From: Butyrivibrio sp. CB08
GTDB taxonomy: Bacteria; Bacillota; Clostridia; Lachnospirales; Lachnospiraceae
Assembly: GCF_003625485.1 (NCBI RefSeq)
Contig: NZ_RAIR01000001.1
Coordinates: forward strand, 496,001 to 560,000
DNA length: 64,000 nucleotides
Reading direction: 5' to 3'
Shown here: piece by piece, positions 53,578 to 63,226 of the stretch
Layout: each line of letters opens with the position of its first letter
Position numbering within the stretch: the first letter of the stretch is position 1
Program-made: the position numbers and the translations under genes
Notes under the pieces: generated by a model
Databases searched by the model: none
Seen by the model: only the letters and a program-made list of their open reading frames with translations
What the model was told of the DNA's origin: nothing

Positions 53578-54783
53578 ATGAGCAAAGTAGTGATGACCAC
53601 CCCTATAGTAGAGATGGACGGAGATGAGATGACAAGAGTCCTCTGGCAGATGATCAAGGACAAGCTTATCCTTCCATTCATCGATTTAAAGAGCGAGTAT
53701 TATGATCTTGGTCTTAAGCACAGAGATGAGACTGATGATCAGGTAACTGTAGATAGTGCCAACGCTACTTTGAAGTATGGAGTTGCCGTAAAGTGTGCAA
53801 CTATTACTCCAAACAATGAAAGAGTTGAGGAATACGGCCTTAAGAAGATGTGGAAGAGCCCAAATGGAACCATAAGGGCTATCCTCGATGGAACAGTATT
53901 CAGAACTCCTATCATGGTTAAGGGCATTGAACCAAACGTAAGAACCTGGACAGAACCTATCACTCTTGCAAGACACGCTTATGGTGACGTCTACAAGAAT
54001 GTTGAGATAAGAGTTCCTGGACCTGGTAAGGCTGAACTGTTATTTACAGGAGCCGATGGAACAGAGATCAGACAGACCATACATGAATTCGACGAGCCAG
54101 GAATCATCCAGGGCGTTCACAACAAGGATTCATCAATAAAGAGTTTTGCAAGAGCATGCTTTAAGTACGCTCTTTCTGAGAAAAAAGAGTTGTGGCTTGG
54201 AACCAAGGATACTATCTCAAAGACCTACGACAGGAGATTTAGAGAGATCTTTGATGAAGTATATGAGGCAGAGTTCAAGGCTGACTTTGAGAAGGCAGGT
54301 ATTACTTATTTCTACACCCTTATCGATGACGCAGTTGCCCGTGTTATGAAGTCAAAGGGCGGATTTATCTGGGCCTGCAAGAACTACGACGGAGATGTAA
54401 TGAGTGACATGGTATCATCCGCATTTGGCTCACTTGCCATGATGACATCAGTTCTCGTTTCTCCAACCGGTGTATATGAGTACGAGGCTGCTCACGGAAC
54501 AGTTCAGAGGCACTATTACAAGTACCTCAAGGGGGAGCCAACATCAACAAATCCAGTGGCAACCATCTTTGCATGGACAGGCGCTCTTAGAAAGAGGGGC
54601 GAGCTTGATAACATTCAGGGACTTGTTGAATGGGCTGACAAGATGGAGAAGGCTACTCTTTCAGTTATCGAGTCCGGTCGTATGACAGGAGATCTTGCAC
54701 TTATCACATCTATCAAAGACCCTGTTAAAATGGGCAGTGAGGAGTTTTTAGACGCAATTGCGGAAGAATATGCTATACTTTGA
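53578..54783 (+). CDS. icd: Isocitrate dehydrogenase (NADP-type)
   Basis: 401 residues of the eukaryote-like NADP form: '[11 protein letters not shown]', 'KSPNGTIRA' (substrate Ser/Asn), '[18 protein letters not shown]', '[10 protein letters not shown]' (metal Asp) and 'AHGTVQRHY...[12 protein letters not shown]'. It makes 2-oxoglutarate and NADPH for glutamate synthesis. GGAG precedes the ATG. It ends the operon begun by the citrate-forming enzyme; no terminator is seen before the ABC-F gene, 30 bases on. Confidence 0.95.
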   Translation: MSKVVMTTPIVEMDGDEMTRVLWQMIKDKLILPFIDLKSEYYDLGLKHRDETDDQVTVDSANATLKYGVAVKCATITPNNERVEEYGLKKMWKSPNGTIRAILDGTVFRTPIMVKGIEPNVRTWTEPITLARHAYGDVYKNVEIRVPGPGKAELLFTGADGTEIRQTIHEFDEPGIIQGVHNKDSSIKSFARACFKYALSEKKELWLGTKDTISKTYDRRFREIFDEVYEAEFKADFEKAGITYFYTLIDDAVARVMKSKGGFIWACKNYDGDVMSDMVSSAFGSLAMMTSVLVSPTGVYEYEAAHGTVQRHYYKYLKGEPTSTNPVATIFAWTGALRKRGELDNIQGLVEWADKMEKATLSVIESGRMTGDLALITSIKDPVKMGSEEFLDAIAEEYAIL

Positions 54784-54813
54784 GACGTAAGATTATAGCT
54801 TTGGAGTTTTAAG

Positions 54814-56793
54814 ATGATTCTTTCGGTACACGGAATAAATAAAAGTTTTGATGGAAAGGACATCCTTAGGGATGCCTCTTTTCATGTGGAAAAAAATGAG
54901 AAAGTAGCCATAGTTGGAATAAACGGAGCTGGTAAGACAACACTTATCAAGCTCATTGTGGGGCAGCTTCATTCTGATGACGGAGAGGTTACTTTTTCCA
55001 AGGATATTACCTGGGGATATCTTGCCCAGAACCAGAACGTAGACACAGAGAATACTATCTACGATGAACTTAAAGAGGTTAAAAGAGATGCCTGGGAGCT
55101 TGAGGAAAATATAAGAGCTGCAGAGCATGACATGAAGCACCTTGAAGGTGAAGAGCTTGAAAAGCTCCTTGACAGATACACCCGCATGAATGAGGAGTAT
55201 CAGAGGATGTCTGGTTACGCCTGGCAGAGTGAAGTCACAGGAGTTCTTAAGGGTCTTGGCTTTTTGGAAGAGGAGTTTGATAAAAAGATAAGTACCCTGT
55301 CCGGAGGTCAGAAGACAAGAGTTGCCCTTGGTAAACTTCTTTTACAGAGTCCTGACCTTATCATCCTTGACGAGCCTACCAACCACCTTGATATGAATTC
55401 CATCAGGTGGCTTGAGAACTATCTTCTCAACTACAAGGGAGCAGTCATGATCGTATCCCACGACAGATACTTCCTTGATAAGATTGCAGACAAGGTAGTA
55501 GAGGTTGAGAACTGCAAGGTATCTACCTTTATGGGTAACTACAGCGACTACGCTGTGAAAAAAGAGCAAAAGAGAATAGTGGAGTGGAACGCCTACATCA
55601 AACAGCAGGCGGAGATCAAGCACCAGGAAGAAGTTATTGCCAAGCTCAAGTCCTTTAACAGGGAGAAATCCATTAAAAGAGCTGAGAGCAGAGAGAAGAT
55701 GCTTGATAAGATCGAGGTTTTGGATAAGCCTGTAGAGATTGACGACAGCATGAAGATCAGCTTAAAGCCAATCTGCGAAAGTGGTAATGACGTCCTTACA
55801 GTGGAGGGACTTTCTAAAGCCTTTGGAGAGGAAAAGCTCTTTTCCGGCCTTGACTTCGAGATCAAAAAGGGAGAGCACGTTGCTATTATCGGTGATAACG
55901 GAACTGGTAAGACTACTCTTCTTAAGATCATCAACAACGTAGAGAAGATGGACGAAGGCAGGATTACTCTTGGGACTAAAGTCCACATAGGATATTACGA
56001 TCAGGAACATCACGTTCTTCACGACGAGAAGACTTTGTTTGAGGAGATATCTGACGCATATCCAACTCTTAATAATACAGAGATACGTAATACTCTGGCA
56101 GCATTTCTTTTTACTGGAGATGATGTGTTTAAGAGGATCGGAGATTTATCAGGAGGTGAGAAGGGAAGGGTATCCCTTGCCAAGCTAATGCTATCAGATG
56201 CCAACTTCCTGATCCTTGATGAGCCCACAAACCACCTTGACATTACCAGCAAGGAGATCCTTGAATCTGCAATTTCAGGCTACGAGGGCACGGTCCTTTA
56301 TGTAAGCCATGACAGATACTTTATCAATAAGACAGCCACAAGGATCCTTGACCTTACAAGGGGACAGCTTGTAGGATATATTGGTAACTACGACTATTAT
56401 CTTGAGCATGTGGATGACAGGATGGCCAGGCTCTTTGGAGACGGCGCTACAGTGGATAACAGTGGAAGCAGTCTTGTTTCTGGAAGCTACAAGTATGAAT
56501 CTGGCGCCGCTATTTTGGATACTGACAGTACTCCAGCCAAGACCGGTGCAGATGACTGGAAGGCCCAGAAGGAAGCACAGGCTTTAAAGAGAAAACAGGA
56601 AGCAGCTCTTAAGAAGTGTGAGGATGAGATTGCAGAACTCGAGAAAAGAGATGCTGAGATAACAGAGGCTCTTTCGGATCCATCTATAGGAACAGATCTT
56701 GCGAAACTTCGCGCTCTTTCAGATGAGCAGAGCGTAATTCAGGATAAACTGGCTGTGCTATACGATCAGTGGGAGGAATTGTCAGTTAATTAA
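54814..56793 (+). CDS. ABC-F family ATPase
   Basis: 659 residues, two ABC domains and no TM helix. Walker A 'GINGAGKTT' and 'GDNGTGKTT', signatures 'LSGGQKTR' and 'LSGGEKGR', Walker B 'LDEPTNHLD' in both. A charged linker of about 80 residues (P-site tRNA-interaction motif region) joins them, and a C-terminal coiled coil (about 580-659) follows. ABC-F proteins act on the ribosome, as translation factors or antibiotic protection; the subgroup cannot be set from sequence alone. Confidence 0.93.
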   Translation: MILSVHGINKSFDGKDILRDASFHVEKNEKVAIVGINGAGKTTLIKLIVGQLHSDDGEVTFSKDITWGYLAQNQNVDTENTIYDELKEVKRDAWELEENIRAAEHDMKHLEGEELEKLLDRYTRMNEEYQRMSGYAWQSEVTGVLKGLGFLEEEFDKKISTLSGGQKTRVALGKLLLQSPDLIILDEPTNHLDMNSIRWLENYLLNYKGAVMIVSHDRYFLDKIADKVVEVENCKVSTFMGNYSDYAVKKEQKRIVEWNAYIKQQAEIKHQEEVIAKLKSFNREKSIKRAESREKMLDKIEVLDKPVEIDDSMKISLKPICESGNDVLTVEGLSKAFGEEKLFSGLDFEIKKGEHVAIIGDNGTGKTTLLKIINNVEKMDEGRITLGTKVHIGYYDQEHHVLHDEKTLFEEISDAYPTLNNTEIRNTLAAFLFTGDDVFKRIGDLSGGEKGRVSLAKLMLSDANFLILDEPTNHLDITSKEILESAISGYEGTVLYVSHDRYFINKTATRILDLTRGQLVGYIGNYDYYLEHVDDRMARLFGDGATVDNSGSSLVSGSYKYESGAAILDTDSTPAKTGADDWKAQKEAQALKRKQEAALKKCEDEIAELEKRDAEITEALSDPSIGTDLAKLRALSDEQSVIQDKLAVLYDQWEELSVN

Positions 56794-56859
56794 GCATTGA
56801 CCGAAATAGTACGCGAATATATAATATATGAGATTCGTTAACAATAAGAGGAGACGGCC

Positions 56860-57492
56860 TTGAATCGTTTATATATACCCTTTTTATGGGAGCTGATGTT
56901 TATCATAGCGACTATCCATTGGCCAAAATACACCCTTTATCTGTTCTTTGTCTTCTATTTGGGAATCCTGTATTACTTTTATTATTTCTACAAGCAGTTC
57001 TCATTTCGTAAGCTCAAAAAGAACCTGGGGCGTGTGGTGACCTTTTGGATACCGGTGGTGCTCACCTTCTTTGGCTTGTACCTTGCAAATTATATTAAAG
57101 TTCAGGTTTTGCCATATGTGTTCCCCGGAGTAAAAGATGGCACAGTTCAGATAATCTATCACAATGAACTATTACCTACACTGATGTATGCCACCATGAT
57201 GATCGTTCTTAAGCCCGTGGCTGAAGAGCTCTTTTTCAGAAAGGCTATCATCAAGTTTGGCAGTACCAAGAAGGTAATCGTATTTACCATACTAAGTCTT
57301 TTGCTCTGTGCACTTTCAAGAGCCAACGGACTTTTGGGAATAGCAGAGTGGATGCTCATGGCTCTTCCTGTGACAATAGCGTATGTAGCAACCAGGAATA
57401 TCTACATTTCACTAATGGCCCATGTGCTATTCGAGTTTTATGACAATATATACTCAGTTGTTTACTCCATCGCCAGAATATTCAGCAGGTGA
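56860..57492 (+). CDS. CPBP-family intramembrane protease
   Basis: 210 residues with about six TM helices. The CPBP motif EExxxR is present as 'EELFFR' and a downstream 'HVLFEF' gives the His. The middle motif FxxxH is not clear ('LLLCALSRAN'), so activity is less certain. Members process CAAX proteins or bacteriocin leaders. TTG 56860 has AGGAGA 6 bases upstream. Followed by a terminator and the HflK/HflC-like pair. Confidence 0.8.
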   Translation: MNRLYIPFLWELMFIIATIHWPKYTLYLFFVFYLGILYYFYYFYKQFSFRKLKKNLGRVVTFWIPVVLTFFGLYLANYIKVQVLPYVFPGVKDGTVQIIYHNELLPTLMYATMMIVLKPVAEELFFRKAIIKFGSTKKVIVFTILSLLLCALSRANGLLGIAEWMLMALPVTIAYVATRNIYISLMAHVLFEFYDNIYSVVYSIARIFSR

Positions 57493-57510
57493 TGATAACA
57501 AAAATAATTT

Positions 57511-57541
57511 TGCCGGTGCCTTCGCGTACCGGCATTGTTTT
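57511..57541 (+). terminator. Intrinsic terminator
   Basis: TGCCGGT/ACCGGCA stem extended by one wobble and one G-C pair; the T tail is interrupted. Confidence 0.65.
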
Positions 57542-57555
57542 ATGGAGGAATGTGT

Positions 57556-58509
57556 ATGGCAGCTTTTATGAAAAAGCAGACAGTATTTACCCAGGGAGAG
57601 AATCCCATTAAAAAGGGTAAGAAGGTGATAATAACAGCTATCATCGTTATCTTTGCCCTGATCTTTGTCAATAACTGCTACTATCAGGTCAAGGAGCAGG
57701 AACAGGCAATACTTACAATGTTTGGTAAGGTCCTTAGAGTGGACACAGCGGGACTGTATTTTAAGATCCCATTTGTACAGAGCGTCCACAAGGTGGATAT
57801 GACAACCCATGGCATCGGAATTGGTTACACAATTCAGAACGGCCAGAATATCACAGTTGAAGACGAGGGTATCATGATCACATCAGACTTCAACTTTGTT
57901 GATATTGATTTCTATCTGGAGTACAAGGTAAGCGATCCTGTTGCAGCTTATTATAATTCAGAGAATCCTGACCTTATCATGAAGAATATGGCTCTTGCCA
58001 GCATCAGAAACACAGTAGTCAATTATCCTGTTGATGATGTTATCACTACAGCCAAGGGGCAGATCCAGTCTGAGGTAAAAGAGAAACTCCAGCAGGAACT
58101 TACATCCAACAACATTGGTCTTACGGTTGTAAACCTGTCTGTGCAGGACGCTGAGCCACCAACAGCAGAGATTGTTCAGGCCTTTAAGTCAGTTGAGACC
58201 GCCAAGCAGGGAAAAGAGACTGCTGTTAACAATGCCAAGAAGTACCAGAGTGAGGAGCTTCCTAAGGCAGAGGCTACAGCTGACAAGATCGTTCAGGATG
58301 CTGAGGCTAAAAAGGAAGCCAGAATAGCCGAGGCTGAGGGACAGGTCGCCAGATTTAATGAGATGTATGAGCAGTACAAGCTCCAGCCCTATATCACCAA
58401 GAAGCGTCTCTTCTATGAGGCAATGGAGGATATTCTTCCAGATCTTAAGGTGATCGTAACTGATGGCAACACCCAGCAGCTACTGCCGCTGGAAGGCTTT
58501 AACAACTAA
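57556..58509 (+). CDS. hflK: HflK-like SPFH-domain membrane protein
   Basis: 317 residues. One TM helix (about 22-42), an SPFH domain ('QEQAILTMFGKV', 'GLYFKIPFVQSVHKVD') and a C-terminal Ala/Glu/Lys coiled coil (about 215-275). With HflC it forms a membrane scaffold that restrains the FtsH protease. ATG 57556 has GGAGG 7 bases upstream. Assigned HflK by its position before hflC; the Gly/Pro-rich N-terminal tail of proteobacterial HflK is absent. Confidence 0.85.
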   Translation: MAAFMKKQTVFTQGENPIKKGKKVIITAIIVIFALIFVNNCYYQVKEQEQAILTMFGKVLRVDTAGLYFKIPFVQSVHKVDMTTHGIGIGYTIQNGQNITVEDEGIMITSDFNFVDIDFYLEYKVSDPVAAYYNSENPDLIMKNMALASIRNTVVNYPVDDVITTAKGQIQSEVKEKLQQELTSNNIGLTVVNLSVQDAEPPTAEIVQAFKSVETAKQGKETAVNNAKKYQSEELPKAEATADKIVQDAEAKKEARIAEAEGQVARFNEMYEQYKLQPYITKKRLFYEAMEDILPDLKVIVTDGNTQQLLPLEGFNN

Positions 58510-58520
58510 GGGAGGGGCAT

Positions 58521-59408
58521 ATGGAACAGAATAAAAAGGGAAGTTTCCTTAAAGGATTTATCATTGTTTTATGCGTGATAGCTATCGCAGTTATCGGCTC
58601 AGGATTTTATGTAGTTCATCAGAATGAATATGTTACTGTAAGGCGTTTCGGTAAGATCATAGCAATCGAATCAGAACCTGGTATTCACTTTAAGACTCCG
58701 GTCATCGACGACACTCAGTCTATTAGTGCCAAGATCGTTCTTTATGATATTCCGGCTTCAGATGTAATCACCAAGGACAAGAAGTCAATGATCACAGACA
58801 CTTATGTTCTTTGGAAGGTATCAGATCCTCTTAAGTACGTTCAGACCATAAATGCAATCGAGGCGAGAGCTGAGGAGAGAATTGAGGCCTCTGTTTATAA
58901 TGCCACTAAGAATGCTATTTCATCCATGACTCAGGACGAGGTAATTGAGGCGAGAGGAGAACAGCTCACAACTCACATTACAGAGGAGTCTGATTCTGAT
59001 ATGGCTGGCTATGGTATAACTATCGTCCAGGCGCAGATCAAAGCCCTTGATCTTCCAGATGACAATAAGCAGGCTGTCTATGACAGAATGATCTCTGAGA
59101 GAAATAACATTGCAGCTTCCTATACAGCTGAGGGTGAGGCTGAGGCTCAGAAGATCCACAACCAGACAGATAAGCAGGTGGCCATCGTGACAGCTAAAGC
59201 TCAGAAGGATGCTGCTGTCCTTGAGGCAGAGGGAGAGGCTTCTTACATGGAGACACTTGCAAAGGCCTATGACACAGAGGAGAAGGCTGAGTTCTACAGC
59301 TACATAAGAGGTCTTGATGCCCTTAAGGCTTCAATGGTAGGAGATAAAACTATAGTTCTTGACAAGAGTTCAGAGCTTGCAAAGATACTGATGGGGAATT
59401 TTAATTAA
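58521..59408 (+). CDS. hflC: HflC-like SPFH-domain membrane protein
   Basis: 295 residues. TM at about 10-30, then 'NEYVTVRRFGKI', 'PGIHFKTP', the SPFH fold, and a coiled coil with 'ERNNIAASYTAEGEAEAQKI', then 'AEFYSYIRGLDALK'. It is the partner of the protein 11 bases upstream. GGGAGGGG precedes the ATG. Closest in pattern to HflC by its 'ERxxIAxxYxxEGxxEA' helix. Confidence 0.88.
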   Translation: MEQNKKGSFLKGFIIVLCVIAIAVIGSGFYVVHQNEYVTVRRFGKIIAIESEPGIHFKTPVIDDTQSISAKIVLYDIPASDVITKDKKSMITDTYVLWKVSDPLKYVQTINAIEARAEERIEASVYNATKNAISSMTQDEVIEARGEQLTTHITEESDSDMAGYGITIVQAQIKALDLPDDNKQAVYDRMISERNNIAASYTAEGEAEAQKIHNQTDKQVAIVTAKAQKDAAVLEAEGEASYMETLAKAYDTEEKAEFYSYIRGLDALKASMVGDKTIVLDKSSELAKILMGNFN

Positions 59409-59581
59409 GAGTTGATTTTTTTGAAAGGATGTTGTATTTTTCTTATGTAAGTTTATTTTTGTGTATTAGTTCTTTTAAACAAAGCATTTTTGCAGTCGTT
59501 TACTAATTCCCACAGATTATCAATTACATTTATATAAGAGTTTTTTACGTGCCCAAACTGGGTACAGAACAGGAGAACTAT

Positions 59582-61057
59582 TTGAGAGAAAAATACGAGA
59601 CATTAAAATTAAATGATCTTCGTGACATTGCGAAGAAGAGGGGCATCAAGGGAGCATCAGGCATGAAGAAGTCTGAGATCATTGATCTTATGTGCGAGCT
59701 TGACGAAAAAGAGGCTGCTGCTAAAGCTGCTCCAGAGGCTGAAGCTGAGAAAAAGCCAGAAGGTAAGCCCAAGAAAAAGATAGTTATGACATCTGGCAAT
59801 GTGCCAAAGGCTGATAACAATAAGAATCCCAGAGACAGAAAAGAGACTTCTGGTAAGGCTGATGGAGAACAGTCTAAGGAAACAGCTACAGCCCCTGCTT
59901 CCAAGGAAGAAACAGCAGAAGCAGAGGTTGTTGAAGGCGATACAGCATCCGGAATTCTTGAAGTTATGCAGGATGGCTATGGATTCATCAGATGTGAGAA
60001 CTACCTTCCTGGTGAGAATGACGTATATGTTGCACCATCTCTTATCAGAAAGTTCAACTTAAAGACTGGTGATATCTTAAAGGGCCTTTGCAGAGCCAAG
60101 AAGGAGACAGATAAGTTTGCAGCACTCCTTCGTCTTGACACAGTCAATGGATACAAGCCGGAAGTTGCTATGGGAAGATGGGACTTTGAGAAGATGACCC
60201 CTATTTTCCCTAATAACAAGATCAGACTTGAACAGCCAGGATGCTCGGTTGCCATGAGAATCATGGATCTTATAAGTCCTATTGGTAAGGGACAGAGAGG
60301 TATGATCGTATCACCTCCTAAGGCTGGTAAGACCACACTTCTTAAGGATGTTGCCAAGTCAATTCTTAAGGGAAGTCCTGATATCCATCTAATCATCCTT
60401 CTTATCGATGAGAGACCTGAGGAAGTTACAGATATCAAGGAAGAGGTAGAGGGACCAAATGCAGAGGTAATCTACTCAACCTTTGATGAGCTTCCAGAGC
60501 ACCACAAGAGAGTAGCAGAGATGGTTATGGAGAGGGCTAAGCGCCTCGTTGAGCATGGTAAGGACGTAGTTATCCTTCTTGATTCCATCACAAGACTTAC
60601 AAGAGCTTACAACATTGTTGTTCCTCCTTCAGGAAGAACACTTTCAGGTGGTCTTGATCCTGCAGCTCTTCACATGCCAAAGAGATTCTTTGGTGCAGCG
60701 AGAAACATGAGAGAGGGCGGAAGCCTTACAATCCTTGCTACAGCACTTATCGAGACTGGTTCCAAGATGGATGATGTTATCTACGAGGAATTTAAGGGAA
60801 CTGGTAACATGGAGATGGTTCTTGACAGAAAGCTTCAGGAAAAGAGAATCTTCCCTGCTATCAATATTCCAAAGTCCAGCACAAGAAGAGAGGACCTTCT
60901 GCTTATTCCAGAGGAGCTGGCTGCTATCAACAGCCTGAGAAAGGGCTTCAACAGCATGAAGGCAGACGATGCAGTAGATCAGTGCATCAACCTTTTCTCC
61001 AAGACAAGAAACAATGTGGAATTTGTCCGCATGGTAGAAAAACAGATAAGATTCTAA
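59582..61057 (+). CDS. rho: Transcription termination factor Rho
   Basis: 491 residues. N-terminal helical Rho_N ('[15 protein letters not shown]'), a Lys/Glu/Ala-rich insert (about 45-120), the cold-shock RNA-binding domain ('[19 protein letters not shown]'), Walker A '[10 protein letters not shown]', Walker B '[10 protein letters not shown]', the Q loop and the R loop. It is an RNA-dependent hexameric helicase. TTG 59582 is chosen because AGGAGA lies 5 bases upstream and the residues then begin MREKYE as in other Rho; the GTG at 59549 has no such site. Confidence 0.96.
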   Translation: MREKYETLKLNDLRDIAKKRGIKGASGMKKSEIIDLMCELDEKEAAAKAAPEAEAEKKPEGKPKKKIVMTSGNVPKADNNKNPRDRKETSGKADGEQSKETATAPASKEETAEAEVVEGDTASGILEVMQDGYGFIRCENYLPGENDVYVAPSLIRKFNLKTGDILKGLCRAKKETDKFAALLRLDTVNGYKPEVAMGRWDFEKMTPIFPNNKIRLEQPGCSVAMRIMDLISPIGKGQRGMIVSPPKAGKTTLLKDVAKSILKGSPDIHLIILLIDERPEEVTDIKEEVEGPNAEVIYSTFDELPEHHKRVAEMVMERAKRLVEHGKDVVILLDSITRLTRAYNIVVPPSGRTLSGGLDPAALHMPKRFFGAARNMREGGSLTILATALIETGSKMDDVIYEEFKGTGNMEMVLDRKLQEKRIFPAINIPKSSTRREDLLLIPEELAAINSLRKGFNSMKADDAVDQCINLFSKTRNNVEFVRMVEKQIRF

Positions 61058-61059
61058 AA

Positions 61060-61093
61060 AATTCCCCCGCTGCAGTGCAGTGGGGGATTTGTT
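61060..61093. terminator. Bidirectional intrinsic terminator
   Basis: CCCCC/GGGGG stem with extra inner pairs, A-run before and ATTTGTTTT after; between rho and the convergent PilZ gene. Confidence 0.8.
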
Positions 61094-61966
61094 TTATACG
61101 TCTCTTAGGTCTAACAGATTCTCGATTTCTCTGGCCTGTTGAGCCATCTGTTCCTCTTTTTTGGCCTGACGGATGGTTGGCCTGTCTATGTGTTCCAAAT
61201 TGCTTGGATCAAAAGGATTACCTGAAATAGTAATAGTTCTTGGTCTTTCCGGGATCTCTTCTTTTGCGATATCTTCTTCCACCTCTCTGATCTGTTCCTT
61301 CTGAGATATAGAAGGATTAAGGTTGGTCTCAGGTATCTTATCAAGCTCTGTATGCTGTTCTTTTCTCTTAGAATCAAGAAGGCCGATAAGGTCAACATTC
61401 AGATTAGATATGCTACAGCCAACAGCTCTTTTCCCATCAACTTCGAAATGTCTTACTACAACGGTTGAGACCTCGTAGTTGTGGAGAGTGGCTCCGTATC
61501 TGAACATTACGTCAAGAGAATCGCCTATCTTAAGCTTGGTGTAGTTATCAAGGATAAGGGAGATACCTCTCATTGAAATATCGTAAATGATACAGTTCCT
61601 GAGGTTCTGGTTGTCGCCGTTTACAGACATAAGACCGAGTTTTTCAATGTAGAAACGCTGGGCACGTCTTGTGTTTTCTGGCTCTAACTTGGAAGAACTT
61701 CTGATAAGGTGGAAGTTGCCATATCTGGTCTTGACGGGAGTAATAGTGGTTGACATGAACTTGTAGACTCTGCCGTCTCTTTTATTGCGAATTTCAACGT
61801 TGGATGGCTCTAAAAACTGCATGTACTTGCCAAAGTATTCCATTGGCTTTACTAAAAGTCCCACAGATACGCCAAATATTGCCTCAGTCATAAGAACAAT
61901 ATTGTGGCCACCTATAGCTGCATGAATTTTAACTGCTGAACCATTAGATATTTCGCTGACTTTCAT
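61094..61966 (-). CDS. YcgR-like PilZ-domain protein
   Basis: 290 residues. An N-terminal split-barrel region (about 1-95, like the YcgR-N flagellar brake domain), a PilZ domain with RxxxR as 'RRAQR' and DxSxxG as 'DISMRG' (about 98-205), and a charged, probably disordered C-terminal tail of about 85 residues rich in Glu/Lys/Arg. It should bind cyclic-di-GMP; motility or envelope targets are possible. The long tail is unusual for YcgR. No clear ribosome site apart from GGGGG some bases before the ATG. Confidence 0.85.
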   Translation of the reverse strand: MKVSEISNGSAVKIHAAIGGHNIVLMTEAIFGVSVGLLVKPMEYFGKYMQFLEPSNVEIRNKRDGRVYKFMSTTITPVKTRYGNFHLIRSSSKLEPENTRRAQRFYIEKLGLMSVNGDNQNLRNCIIYDISMRGISLILDNYTKLKIGDSLDVMFRYGATLHNYEVSTVVVRHFEVDGKRAVGCSISNLNVDLIGLLDSKRKEQHTELDKIPETNLNPSISQKEQIREVEEDIAKEEIPERPRTITISGNPFDPSNLEHIDRPTIRQAKKEEQMAQQAREIENLLDLRDV

Positions 61967-62051
61967 CAGATACTACCCCCAGAGCCTTCTATTTATAAGC
62001 TTTATTTTATGATATACTACACGTGAAAAAAAATCTACATGGGAGAAACCT

Positions 62052-62747
62052 ATGATCAAAGAAAACATAGAGATAGTACAAAAGAACATTGAAGAGGCTT
62101 GCAAAAGGGCTGGAAGAGACAGAAGCGAAGTTACGCTTATCGCAGTAAGTAAGACCAAGCCCGTATCTGACCTTAGGGAAGCCATGGACGCCGGGATGAC
62201 TGTCTTTGGTGAGAACAAGGTTCAGGAGATCAGGGAAAAAACTGAAGAGATTAAAGGTGTGGATTTCCATATGATAGGACACCTTCAGGCCAATAAGGTC
62301 AAGTATCTTCCAGGTAAGGTTGTCATGATCCATTCTGTTGACAATGTTAAACTTGCCCAGGAGATTGAAAAGCAGTTTGCCAAGGCTGACATAAAGATAG
62401 ATGTCCTCATTGAAGTAAATATGGCTGCGGAGGATACCAAGTTTGGCCTCTCTCCGGAGGAAGCACCTTCATTTGTATCAGAGATAAGCTTGCTTCCACA
62501 CTTAAATATCCGCGGACTTATGACTATTGCGCCATATACAGATGACCCGGAGAGCAACAGAGTGTATTTTAAGGGGCTTAGGGAGCTTAAGGATAAGATC
62601 AATGCCATGAATATCCCAGGTGTCAATATGGATACCCTTTCAATGGGCATGACTGGAGACTATGAAGTGGCCATAGAAGAGGGTGCAACCTTTGTCAGAG
62701 TCGGCACTGGAATATTTGGAGAGAGGAATTATAACACGAAAATCTAA
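62052..62747 (+). CDS. YggS-family PLP homeostasis protein
   Basis: 231 residues. Alanine-racemase-like barrel with the PLP Lys in 'IAVSKTKP', 'GENKVQEI', 'HMIGHLQANK', 'IRGLMTIAP' and 'LSMGMTGDYEVAIEEG..VRVGTGIFG'. It binds pyridoxal phosphate and regulates its supply; no catalytic activity is known. GGGAGAAA precedes the ATG. In many Firmicutes it is next to sepF, which is not the case here. Confidence 0.95.
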   Translation: MIKENIEIVQKNIEEACKRAGRDRSEVTLIAVSKTKPVSDLREAMDAGMTVFGENKVQEIREKTEEIKGVDFHMIGHLQANKVKYLPGKVVMIHSVDNVKLAQEIEKQFAKADIKIDVLIEVNMAAEDTKFGLSPEEAPSFVSEISLLPHLNIRGLMTIAPYTDDPESNRVYFKGLRELKDKINAMNIPGVNMDTLSMGMTGDYEVAIEEGATFVRVGTGIFGERNYNTKI

Positions 62748-62763
62748 AATAAATATAAACGAA

Positions 62764-62792
62764 TTTACACTAAAAAAAGTAGATAGTATAAT
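62764..62792 (+). promoter_or_regulatory. Predicted promoter of the 90-residue protein
   Basis: TTTACA (62764-62769), exactly 17 bases, TATAAT (62787-62792), 24 bases upstream of the ATG at 62816, giving a very short leader. Confidence 0.65.
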
Positions 62793-62815
62793 TGATTCTA
62801 TAGGAAAGGGAAACT

Positions 62816-63088
62816 ATGTTAAAAACAGTGTCTTTATCCAAAAACTTATCTATAGATCAATTGAATCATCTGATAGACACTGGGCATGTATTTGTTACTC
62901 CCTTTGGTCTAAACAGAACCTGTTATATTGTGGTTAACCACAAACCATTCATGGTAATTGCGACAGATGTATCAATTAAAGGAGTTCAGCTATCTGGTTC
63001 CTGGTACACCTGGGAAGAAGTTGAGGCCATGGGCGGTGTTTATGATTCAGAATTTGAAGCTCTGAAAGCCATAGCAGGCGGGGCTTGA
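62816..63088 (+). CDS. Small cytosolic protein, unknown function
   Basis: 90 residues, no signal or TM helix. 'LSIDQLNHLIDTG' looks like a helix, then a beta-rich middle ('VFVTPFGLNRTCYIVVNHKPFMVIATD') and an acidic C-terminal helix. GGAAAGGG 5 bases before the ATG, its own near-consensus promoter and terminator make it a real gene. I do not recognise a family. Confidence 0.75.
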   Translation: MLKTVSLSKNLSIDQLNHLIDTGHVFVTPFGLNRTCYIVVNHKPFMVIATDVSIKGVQLSGSWYTWEEVEAMGGVYDSEFEALKAIAGGA

Positions 63089-63090
63089 TA

Positions 63091-63118
63091 AAAAGGAAGC
63101 GTTGGGCTTCCTTTTTAA
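63091..63118 (+). terminator. Intrinsic terminator
   Basis: AAAAGGAAGC/GCTTCCTTTT stem with 5-base loop, tail TAATTT. Confidence 0.9.
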
Positions 63119-63226
63119 TTTGCTGTAAATTATTAATTATTCATAAACTATCGCAAACCCTTAGTTTTTCTATGGTTTTTATGGTACAATATTTTTCGCT
63201 TAGTCAAATTGGGGAGGCGAAGAGCT

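Noticed and set aside
59549..59581. GTG 59549 as rho start
   Set aside because: No ribosome site upstream; TTG 59582 has AGGAGA at good distance and gives the usual Rho N-terminus.
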